NCBI GenBank assembly: GCA_025455985.1
Contig: JALOLM010000132.1
Span: 1 to 6,480, forward strand
Direction of reading: 5' to 3'
From: Candidatus Nanopelagicales bacterium
GTDB taxonomy: Bacteria > Actinomycetota > Actinomycetes > S36-B12 > UBA10799
DNA length: 6,480 bases
In this document: piece after piece, positions 1 through 5,479 of the stretch
How positions within the stretch are numbered: position 1 is the first letter of the stretch
How the letters are laid out: each line of letters opens with the position of its first letter
The notes under the pieces: generated by a model
What the model was told of the DNA's origin: nothing
Databases searched by the model: none
What the model saw: only the letters and a program-made list of their open reading frames with translations
Position numbers and translations under genes: made by a program

Positions 1-1
1 C

Positions 2-79
2 AGGCACGACGACCTTCTGGCGGCCGGTGGACTCTACGCGCGCCACTACGAGCAGTTCAGCCTGTCCGCTGCGGAGTAG
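2..79 (+). CDS. ABC transporter ATP-binding protein, C-terminal end only (partial at left edge)
   Basis: Only the last 25 codons are visible, entering at the left edge and ending at TAG 77-79. The translation RHDDLLAAGGLYARHYEQF followed by SLSAAE matches the tail of ABC exporter nucleotide-binding domains, where a G-x-H-x-E/D-L-L sequence after the H-loop region is followed by G-G-L-Y-A-x-x-Y. Such proteins hydrolyse ATP at the inner face of the membrane to drive export, often as fused membrane-plus-ATPase half transporters. The Walker motifs and any membrane domain lie outside the window, so substrate and subtype cannot be told. It converges with the SDR gene on the other strand, 73 bases away. 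The family call rests on this short tail alone, so I am moderately rather than fully sure. Confidence 0.72.
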   Translation, partial: RHDDLLAAGGLYARHYEQFSLSAAE

Positions 80-98
80 CCGCGACGCCGCGGTTTAA
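78..98 (+). terminator. Short GC hairpin plus T run after the ABC gene; possible weak intrinsic terminator
   Basis: CCGCG (80-84) pairs perfectly with CGCGG (89-93) around a four-base loop ACGC. The stem can extend by G-U and A-U pairs to 78/95, and TTT (94-96) follows. It starts inside the stop codon of the ABC gene, where a terminator for that gene is expected. The T run is short and partly used in the extended stem. Chance hairpins are common in GC-rich DNA, so this is only a candidate. Read on the other strand there is no T run, so it would not obviously stop transcripts arriving from the SDR side. Confidence 0.33.
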
Positions 99-152
99 GA
101 ACGGCCACGCGTGGTGACTCCAACCTGGTGCCGATCTGCGAGCTGGAGGCGC

Positions 153-941
153 TCAGACAGCGCGCAACGCCCCACCGTCGACGGCCACGATGCTGCCGTT
201 CACGTACGAGGCCACCGGTGAGAGCAGGAATGCTGCCACCGACCCGAACTCCTCAGGATTGCCGTACCGGCGCAGGGGAATGGTCGCCTCCCGCCGGCGG
301 CGCACGGTCTCGGGATTGCCGCTGCGGGCATCCTGGGCGAAGACGTTGTCGGTGGCAACCCGGCCCGGCATGATCCCGTTGACCCGGATCCCGAGGGGAC
401 CGACCTCGTCGGCGAGGTCCTTGACCATCATGGCCAGACCCGGTCGAAGGCCGTTGGACAGTGACAGGCCAGGGATGGGGGAGCGCACCGACGTGCTCAG
501 GACGAACACGATGCTGGCACCCGTCCCGGATGGGATGGCCTCAGCGGTGGTGCCCGACACGGTGGCACGCGCGATGCGCAGACCGCCGAGGAAGACGGTT
601 TCGAATGCCTGGCGCCAGGCGTGCTCGGAGGAGTCCATCGGGGTCCCCGGCGGCGGGCTGCCCGCGCTGATCAACGCGCCGTCGAGGCGGCCGAATCGGG
701 CTAGAGCCGCGGCGGTTGCGATCTCCGAGGTGGTCTCACCGGCGAGGTCGGCCGCGATGCCCACCGCGTTACCGGGTCCGAGGTCTTTGACGGCGGCGTT
801 GAGTACCTCCTGATCCCGCGCGACGAGCACCACTTTGGCACCCTCGGCCACAAGAGCCTTGGCAGCGGCGAGCCCCAACCCCCGGGAGGCTCCGGTCACG
901 ACGATGCAGCGATCAGTCAGGCGGAGGTCCATGGACCCCAT
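153..941 (-). CDS. Short-chain dehydrogenase/reductase (SDR) family protein with replaced catalytic Tyr and Lys
   Basis: A 262-residue protein of ordinary classical-SDR length with a Rossmann fold. The nucleotide-binding motif TGASRGLG is at 16-23, strand 2 ends in A-R (41-42), which with S19-R20 favours NADP(H) over NAD, the usual NNAG appears as ISAG (91-94), and the region GIRVNGIMPG (184-193) and C-terminal DGG are typical. The catalytic tetrad is changed. The segment aligned to YxASK reads SNGLR (162-166), so Tyr becomes Ser162 and Lys becomes Arg166. The helix Asn is replaced (around V116), while a Ser remains (S149 or S151). It may be an atypical reductase, a ligand-binding protein or another non-standard SDR; substrate unknown. 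The ATG at 941 is chosen because GGTGAG lies nine bases upstream and overlaps the SURF1 stop, suggesting translational coupling; a second ATG at 932 is possible. It is the last gene of the minus-strand block. Confidence 0.88.
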   Translation of the reverse strand: MGSMDLRLTDRCIVVTGASRGLGLAAAKALVAEGAKVVLVARDQEVLNAAVKDLGPGNAVGIAADLAGETTSEIATAAALARFGRLDGALISAGSPPPGTPMDSSEHAWRQAFETVFLGGLRIARATVSGTTAEAIPSGTGASIVFVLSTSVRSPIPGLSLSNGLRPGLAMMVKDLADEVGPLGIRVNGIMPGRVATDNVFAQDARSGNPETVRRRREATIPLRRYGNPEEFGSVAAFLLSPVASYVNGSIVAVDGGALRAV

Positions 942-951
942 CGTGCCGCAC

Positions 952-1695
952 TCACCGGGTCAAAGCACCCTGCGTCGCCTGCCGGGTCTCCCGCACCTCG
1001 CGGCGCAAGAGGATCACGTAGCCGATCGGAAGCATGAGTCCGAAGATGAGCCATTGCCCTGCGTAGCCGAGGTGAGGCCCGAGGCCGGGTCCGTCGACAG
1101 GAACGGGGGGCACCGCATCGGGTGGCTCGGATGACGTCAACTGCAGATACGCCTGATAGCAGCCCTGGGGGCAGATCGCCTCGATGTTCAACGAGGTCGC
1201 CTCGCCGTTGCTCAGGATGCCAGCGCCTCGACGGGGCTCCGAGGGTTGCAGGACCCCGGTCACGCTGACTCTCCCAGCGGGTGCCGCAGCAGCGGTCGCC
1301 TGTTCCACGTTGTCGCGGGTGGCGGCCATCCAGCCGCGCAGCACCAGGATCGACGATCCGTCGGGGAGTCGCAGTGGATTGACCACCCACATGCCGCGTT
1401 CTTCACGCAGGGAACGGTTGCGGATCAGGACGGCTTGCTGGTCGTAGACGCCTGTGACGGTCACCTGCGTGTACTGACCGGAGGCCGGCAGCGGTTCGGT
1501 GGGCAGTAGCACTGACTCCAAGGAAACCGGCGCGGCGGTCTCGGCAGCAGCCACCTGGGCCTCCTGTGCAGATCGGCGCTCGTGGCGGTCGTACTGCCAG
1601 TTCGCCGCCACGACACACAGACCCATGAGGAAAGGCAAGGCCAGCAGCATCCCGAGCCATTTCGGCTGGCGCATCACCGCCCAGACGTCGGACAC
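952..1695 (-). CDS. SURF1 family cytochrome c oxidase assembly protein
   Basis: A 247-residue membrane protein of the SURF1/Shy1 family, which helps assemble heme-copper cytochrome oxidase, probably by handling heme a for subunit I. It has the family's two-helix layout: a first membrane segment at about 13-31, a large extracytoplasmic domain, and a second segment at about 211-230 followed by basic residues. Family signatures visible are G-x-Y-D-x-x-x-V-L-I-R-N-R (82-94), the R-G-W-M motif near 120, and YAGQW (211-215) at the start of the second helix. The GTG at 1695 lies five bases past the dodecin stop, with a weak GAG-rich ribosome site inside the dodecin end. An in-frame ATG at 1674 (MRQPKW) is a reasonable alternative and resembles the usual N-terminus more closely. 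Its stop is ten bases before the SDR start. No oxidase subunit gene is visible here. Confidence 0.92.
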   Translation of the reverse strand: MSDVWAVMRQPKWLGMLLALPFLMGLCVVAANWQYDRHERRSAQEAQVAAAETAAPVSLESVLLPTEPLPASGQYTQVTVTGVYDQQAVLIRNRSLREERGMWVVNPLRLPDGSSILVLRGWMAATRDNVEQATAAAAPAGRVSVTGVLQPSEPRRGAGILSNGEATSLNIEAICPQGCYQAYLQLTSSEPPDAVPPVPVDGPGLGPHLGYAGQWLIFGLMLPIGYVILLRREVRETRQATQGALTR

Positions 1696-1700
1696 CGGTG

Positions 1701-1913
1701 TTACTCGTCCTCGAGCCGGAAACCGATCTTCATGGTCACCTGGTAGTGGTTGACGGAGTCGTCACGCACGTAGCCCCGGATGTCGGTGACCTCGAACCAG
1801 TCGATGTGCCGCAGTGTGGCAGCGGCCCGGGCGATGCCGTTCTCGATGGCCTGGTCCACGCTCTCCGGCGAGGTCCCGACGATCTCGGTGAGGCGGTAAG
1901 TCCTGTTGCTCAT
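1701..1913 (-). CDS. Dodecin family flavin-binding protein
   Basis: A 70-residue protein matching dodecin over its whole length. Dodecins assemble into hollow dodecamers that bind flavins (FMN, FAD or riboflavin breakdown products) and are thought to store or buffer them. Typical features are the N-terminal strand YRLTEIVGTSPESVDQAI, the helix ending in RHIDWFEV with Trp39, the residue that stacks on the flavin isoalloxazine ring in characterised dodecins, then the RGYV strand, and the end HYQVTMKIGFRLE with Gln58 in the position that contacts flavin. The ATG at 1913 is preceded by GGAG with a six-base gap. The longer reading frame to 2003 adds 30 residues unlike any dodecin and overlaps the upstream gene, so it was not used. 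It sits 40 bases after the large membrane protein gene and five bases before the SURF1 start, consistent with co-transcription. Confidence 0.94.
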   Translation of the reverse strand: MSNRTYRLTEIVGTSPESVDQAIENGIARAAATLRHIDWFEVTDIRGYVRDDSVNHYQVTMKIGFRLEDE

Positions 1914-1953
1914 GTCCAACTCCAGCAGTTCTCTGCGGCGGCCGGTGGGGGGT

Positions 1954-3789
1954 TCATTGCCCGAGTTCCTGCCGTAACTGATCGGCGAGGTCCACGCCAC
2001 CACCGTACGTCAGGTCACTGGGAATGACTTTGCCCACCTGCACCCCACCGATACAGGCAGACGCATCCGTCGAGGTCACCGTGATGCTCGATTCGCCGCC
2101 CTCGGCGCGGACGAAGAGGCTGTGCATGCCTGCCTTCACATCCGCTGCCACCGGTTGACCGGATCCGATCTGAACGCTGACGAAGCCAGGGGTCTGGGCG
2201 GTGTATTGAACCCCTACCGTGTGGCTCCAGGCGATGATCGGATGCTCCAGCGGGATCGTCGCGGACGCGCCCGGGGGCACGGGGATGCACTCACCGGTGA
2301 TCAGTCCGGACGGTCCATCGATCTGTGCGGGCACCAGACGTCCACGGTTGTCGATGATTTGTAGCTGGTCCGTGCTGCTGGAGTAGCCGGGCTGAGCCGT
2401 CAGAGGCGCCAGGAACCAACTGGCCTGGTTGTAGGGGTGCGTCACCGGCAACAGGATGAAGTCGGGGACGTCCTGGTCCAGAAGCGGGCTGCCGGGATCC
2501 GCGGCGGCGAGATCCACCCGCGCATTGCCAACCCACCGCTGCGCCGGGTTCTTCGACCAGATGGCCGCGTAGGCCAGAGTAGAGAACAACGTCAGAAGGC
2601 CGACGAGGCTCAACGCCGTCACCATCGGCCACCGCAGACGCTGGGAGCGCAACTGCGGCAGGTAGGCCGCCACGGTCGCCCCGAGGGCGATGCTCACTGG
2701 GATGAGTGTTGTGGCTACGTAGCGGCCCGCCTGGACCACGCCGGGATCACCGTCGGGCCCGAGCCGGCCGATGGCGAAGCTCGCCAGATCGACCACAAGG
2801 TAGGCGCCGGCGATGAACCAGGCCTTCCGGGCCGTTCCTGGCGTGCGTACCCCGGCGAAAACCACCGCACCCACGCTCACCGCACCCACCACCACCAGCC
2901 ACAGTGGTGGATCGGCGAAGGACGCGCTGAAATCGACCGGTGTCCAGTTCAACGGCCCGCCGACCAACGCTGGGGCGAGCGTCTTGAACACCGCTGCGAT
3001 GATGAGATCCAGAAGTTGACCCGGTCCCGTGGGCAACCTAGTCCGTCCGGCCGCCACCTGCGCGAAGACCGCCAGGTAGGCACCGAGGAACACGATCCAG
3101 CCCAGCCAGAGCCGCCAGCGCTCCACCACAACAGCCCGCACGCAGCCCATCAGCGAGGACTGTCTACATATCAGCAGGGACACTCCGAACAGCCAGACGG
3201 GAATGAGGACGCTCTTCTCGAAGAATCCGAGCGCCACTGCCACCAGCACGAACGTCGTCAGCAACGCCGACACCGAGCCTGTGTTCAGATACCGCACGTG
3301 GCTCACCGTCGCCAGTAGCGCGCAGGTCATCAGTGGTACGAGTGTCAAAGCCGCCGCCCACCAGGTGAGCCCAGGCATCATGATCGGGCACAGCAAGAAG
3401 ACACTCAGGGCTGCGATGGTCTGCCAGCCGCGCCCCAGCAACGTGGTGAAGGCCAACACCGCTGCTGTCACCAGGAGAAGTTGCCCTAGCAGCATCGAGA
3501 CCGCCACCAGTGCGTAATTCAGCCCGGACAGTTCCTGCAGGACCCACACGACCACGTAGCTCAGCGGCATCACATGTCCGTCGTGGTTGTTGAACAGCAA
3601 CTCGGTGGTCAACCCCCGCCGCGCGGCCTGACCCTGCAATATGAAGTCGTCCCAATACAGCCACCCGCCGACCATCACGATGGTCCACAACAGCAGGTGG
3701 ACGCCGGCCACGACCGCCACACCAATCCGGAACGGGGTGCGGCTGCCAGTCATGTCCTCGAGCGGGTGCGCATCGGTGACCGTGGTCAT
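1954..3789 (-). CDS. Polytopic membrane protein, possible GT-C type glycosyltransferase with C-terminal extracytoplasmic domain
   Basis: A 611-residue protein I do not recognise by name. Roughly ten hydrophobic segments fill residues 20-412, starting at about 21-43. The first outer loop reads YWDDF (45-49) and then NNHDGHVMPLSY (67-78). An acidic pair just after helix 1 followed by an H-x-x-H/P motif resembles GT-C enzymes such as the ArnT/PMT-like groups, which transfer sugars from polyprenyl-phosphate donors on the outer face of the membrane. An AGRY motif (354-357) precedes another helix. Residues of about 420-611 form a soluble, strand-rich, Gly/Ser/Thr-rich tail with two cysteines, C501 and C579, that could form a disulfide outside the cell. 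The transferase idea is inference. The ATG at 3789 has only a weak GGTGG five bases upstream. It is the first gene of the minus-strand block and is divergent from the DUF3099 gene. An O-antigen-polymerase-like or unassigned membrane family is the main alternative. Confidence 0.75.
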   Translation of the reverse strand: MTTVTDAHPLEDMTGSRTPFRIGVAVVAGVHLLLWTIVMVGGWLYWDDFILQGQAARRGLTTELLFNNHDGHVMPLSYVVVWVLQELSGLNYALVAVSMLLGQLLLVTAAVLAFTTLLGRGWQTIAALSVFLLCPIMMPGLTWWAAALTLVPLMTCALLATVSHVRYLNTGSVSALLTTFVLVAVALGFFEKSVLIPVWLFGVSLLICRQSSLMGCVRAVVVERWRLWLGWIVFLGAYLAVFAQVAAGRTRLPTGPGQLLDLIIAAVFKTLAPALVGGPLNWTPVDFSASFADPPLWLVVVGAVSVGAVVFAGVRTPGTARKAWFIAGAYLVVDLASFAIGRLGPDGDPGVVQAGRYVATTLIPVSIALGATVAAYLPQLRSQRLRWPMVTALSLVGLLTLFSTLAYAAIWSKNPAQRWVGNARVDLAAADPGSPLLDQDVPDFILLPVTHPYNQASWFLAPLTAQPGYSSSTDQLQIIDNRGRLVPAQIDGPSGLITGECIPVPPGASATIPLEHPIIAWSHTVGVQYTAQTPGFVSVQIGSGQPVAADVKAGMHSLFVRAEGGESSITVTSTDASACIGGVQVGKVIPSDLTYGGGVDLADQLRQELGQ

Positions 3790-3839
3790 CGTGCCACCGG
3801 GCGTTGGCGGGTTCGGGCACCCGCGACTACCGTGGAGGA
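3790..3839. promoter_or_regulatory. Divergent intergenic region between the 611-residue membrane protein and DUF3099 genes
   Basis: Fifty bases separate the two divergent starts, so the plus-strand promoter, and possibly both promoters, must lie here or in the 5' ends of the genes. The plus-strand promoter candidate is listed separately. For the minus strand I see only a TACTTT (3861-3856, inside the DUF3099 gene) that fits TAnnnT, with no convincing -35 box, so that promoter is unresolved. No clear operator palindrome is seen. Confidence 0.4.
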
Positions 3840-3840
3840 G
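3804..3840 (+). promoter_or_regulatory. Candidate promoter giving a leaderless transcript starting at the DUF3099 GTG
   Basis: TTGGCG (3804-3809) resembles a -35 box, and TACCGT (3828-3833) fits the actinobacterial -10 pattern TAnnnT with an 18-base spacer. The G of the GTG start codon at 3840 lies seven bases after the last T, which is where transcription would begin. The GGAGGA at 3834-3839 touches the start codon directly, too close to serve as a normal ribosome binding site for it. Together these suggest that the mRNA starts at the start codon. This is pattern reading only, without transcript data. Confidence 0.45.
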
Positions 3841-4130
3841 TGGCGCGATCGCAAGAAAGTATTCCGATCACCGCGGCGCCGATCCCTATGCGGGAAGACC
3901 AACGCCAGCGGGCCCGCCGCTACTTGATCTCCATGGCGATCCGCACCGTGTGTTTCGTGGCGGCCATATTCGCCGAGGGGTGGCTGCGCTGGGCGCTCGT
4001 GCTCGGGGCGGTGTTCCTGCCCTACGTTGCGGTGGTCATGGCCAACGCCGGTCGCAGCCGAAAGCCGGAGAAAGCGCCGCAGTTGATCATCCACGACCAG
4101 CGCCAGATCGGCTCCAGCCACGACCGATAG
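3840..4130 (+). CDS. DUF3099 domain membrane protein
   Basis: A 96-residue protein matching the actinobacterial DUF3099 family, whose function is unknown. The conserved parts are ITAAPIPMREDQRQRARRYL (10-29) before the first helix, then RTVCFVAA (35-42), LRW (49-51) and LPYVAVVMANAGR (60-72). Two membrane segments, about 28-45 and 49-68, form a hairpin, and the 24-residue charged tail is probably cytoplasmic. The GTG at 3840 is preferred because it keeps the conserved ITAAP segment with a short N-terminus and fits a leaderless promoter. A TTG at 3804 in the same frame would add 12 residues but coincides with the candidate -35 box. An ATG at 3888 would cut into the conserved domain. The gene is divergent from the large membrane protein gene and converges on tldE with five bases between the stops. 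From memory, DUF3099 genes are often near SURF1 genes in Actinobacteria, as here. Confidence 0.88.
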   Translation: MARSQESIPITAAPIPMREDQRQRARRYLISMAIRTVCFVAAIFAEGWLRWALVLGAVFLPYVAVVMANAGRSRKPEKAPQLIIHDQRQIGSSHDR

Positions 4131-4135
4131 GCCTG

Positions 4136-5479
4136 TCAACGTGCCTCGCTCGGGCTGCTCAGATTGAAGCCGTCAACCACCACAGCCGGCATGGAGGTGC
4201 GCGTGAACCAGTCTGCCCACTCCCGCGGCAGGCACAGCCCACTGGTGCTGGCATCGGCGATCCGGGCCAAGAGGTCGGGCACGGAGACGTTGAACCGGAA
4301 GTTGGGCAAGGAGGCCACGATCTGTCCTTCCCTGACCCGGTAAACGCCGTCGCGGGTCAGACCGGTCAGCAGCAGGTTCTGGGGGTCCACCTCACGGATG
4401 TACCACAGGCAGTTGATCAACACCGCATCCTTGGTCCGGGCGATCAACTCGTCCAAGTCACCGGTTCCTGCGTCATCGGTGAACACGAGGTTGTCGGCCA
4501 GGTAGGCGGGTTCCAGCCCGAACGTGGCCGCCGTGGGCCGGCTGGCACGCAAGGCAGTCAAGATCCCATTGCGCAGAACCTCCGTGCGCCCAAGGGGCAG
4601 TCCATTGTCGAACACGGACTCAGTGCTGGAGTCGGCCTCGACCACCACATAGTCAGGGGTCTGGAGGCCTGGGTACTCAGGGTCGGAGAACAGGCTCACA
4701 CTGCGCGGCGTGAGCCGCTGTCCGAGCCGGGTGCCCCCGCCGGGCTCGGAGAAGACGTTGTGGCCCTCGGCGGCGTCGCGGCCATTGGCCGACCAGATCA
4801 TGTAGATGAGCAGGTCCGCCAATGCCCCGGGGGTGAGGATCACCCGATGCCTGCCCGGGGACAGATCCTCCTGGCGTGCCGACAGGCCCAGCAGGTGTGC
4901 CTGGCGGCTGGCAGCACCAGCGAAGTCCGCATCCAAAGTGTTTGCGCCCCACCATGTGGTTCCGTCGGGTGTGCGCGCAGAGGCTTCGAAGCGTGGTGAG
5001 GTCAGCACGCTGCGTAACCGATGGCCCTCTGTCGAGGTCAGGTAGGTCGTGGTGGTGTCCACCTGCGCGTAGCCGAACTGCGGTGCTGGTTGCCGCAGGA
5101 ATCCGTCGACGAGACCCACCAGCCGGTCGGTCAACGCCGGATCGAGGGTGTCCGGTGGCAGCTCGAAGTCTTCATGCACGACCGCCTCTGTGGGCGCGGC
5201 CGCGTCTGTTGGCGTGGCGCTGGCCGCGACCGCGTTGGCCTGCAAGGCCAGCAGGTGGGCTTCGTCGGTGTCCGCAGCCTGGCCGGACACCACACCGAGC
5301 CCAGCACTGTCGCCGGATCTGCGAATAGCCACCACGGTCAGATTGGTCGACTGAGTGTCGCCGTTGGTGGTCAGTGCGGAGTTGGCCCAGCGCACGTTCA
5401 CACTGTGTGTCGCACGCACGATGGCGTAGCCGTCCTCAAGCCCGGCCAGAGCCGCGTCCGCGATGTCATGTGTGTTCAT
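4136..5479 (-). CDS. tldE: TldE/PmbA family protein, non-catalytic partner of TldD
   Basis: A 447-residue protein, close to the usual length of PmbA/TldE. This family pairs with TldD to form a cytoplasmic heteromeric metalloprotease that degrades unfolded or processed peptides; in E. coli it matures microcin B17 and degrades the CcdA antitoxin. The region equivalent to the TldD metal motif, after LTPGALADLL (215-224), reads MIWSANGRDAAEG (227-239), with no HExxxH, as expected for the E subunit. The C-terminal half has the family blocks LINCLWYIREVDPQNLLLTG (354-373) and NFRFN (393-397). The ATG at 5479 overlaps the tldD stop as ATGA and has AGGAGG (5492-5487 on the minus strand) seven bases upstream, a strong coupled start. 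The longer frame reaching 5584 lies wholly inside tldD and is rejected. Cellular substrates in Actinobacteria are not known to me, and none is encoded nearby. Confidence 0.93.
   Translation of the reverse strand: MNTHDIADAALAGLEDGYAIVRATHSVNVRWANSALTTNGDTQSTNLTVVAIRRSGDSAGLGVVSGQAADTDEAHLLALQANAVAASATPTDAAAPTEAVVHEDFELPPDTLDPALTDRLVGLVDGFLRQPAPQFGYAQVDTTTTYLTSTEGHRLRSVLTSPRFEASARTPDGTTWWGANTLDADFAGAASRQAHLLGLSARQEDLSPGRHRVILTPGALADLLIYMIWSANGRDAAEGHNVFSEPGGGTRLGQRLTPRSVSLFSDPEYPGLQTPDYVVVEADSSTESVFDNGLPLGRTEVLRNGILTALRASRPTAATFGLEPAYLADNLVFTDDAGTGDLDELIARTKDAVLINCLWYIREVDPQNLLLTGLTRDGVYRVREGQIVASLPNFRFNVSVPDLLARIADASTSGLCLPREWADWFTRTSMPAVVVDGFNLSSPSEAR

Noticed and set aside
105..114. Palindrome CCACGCGTGG as an operator or terminator
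   Set aside because: It is a single ten-base palindrome between convergent gene ends, where an operator is not expected; as RNA it leaves only a three-pair stem.
149..163. Hairpin GCGCT / AGCGC around the SDR stop as a terminator for the minus-strand block
   Set aside because: The stem is only five pairs and no T run follows on the minus strand; such repeats are frequent by chance at this GC content.
190..813. A 207-codon plus-strand frame antisense to the SDR gene
   Set aside because: It has no domain features and the SDR on the other strand is unmistakable over the same bases.
1914..2003. N-terminal extension of dodecin by 30 residues
   Set aside because: Dodecins are about 65-75 residues; the extension overlaps the preceding gene and a good GGAG site precedes the ATG at 1913.
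2860..2910. Short ACC/CAC-rich repetitive stretch
   Set aside because: It encodes a Val/Gly/Ala-rich membrane helix of the 611-residue protein on the minus strand; the repetition is explained by codon use for those residues.
2437..3318. A 293-codon plus-strand frame antisense to the membrane protein gene
   Set aside because: The translation is a low-complexity Arg/His/Gln/Glu mixture with no recognisable domain, and the opposite strand encodes a coherent set of membrane helices.
3641..4999. A 452-codon open frame on the plus strand crossing the 5' end of the 611-residue gene, all of DUF3099 and much of tldE
   Set aside because: It overlaps three well-supported genes in other frames, has no family-like motif, and its His/Gln/Gly/Arg-rich make-up is typical of shadow frames in GC-rich DNA.
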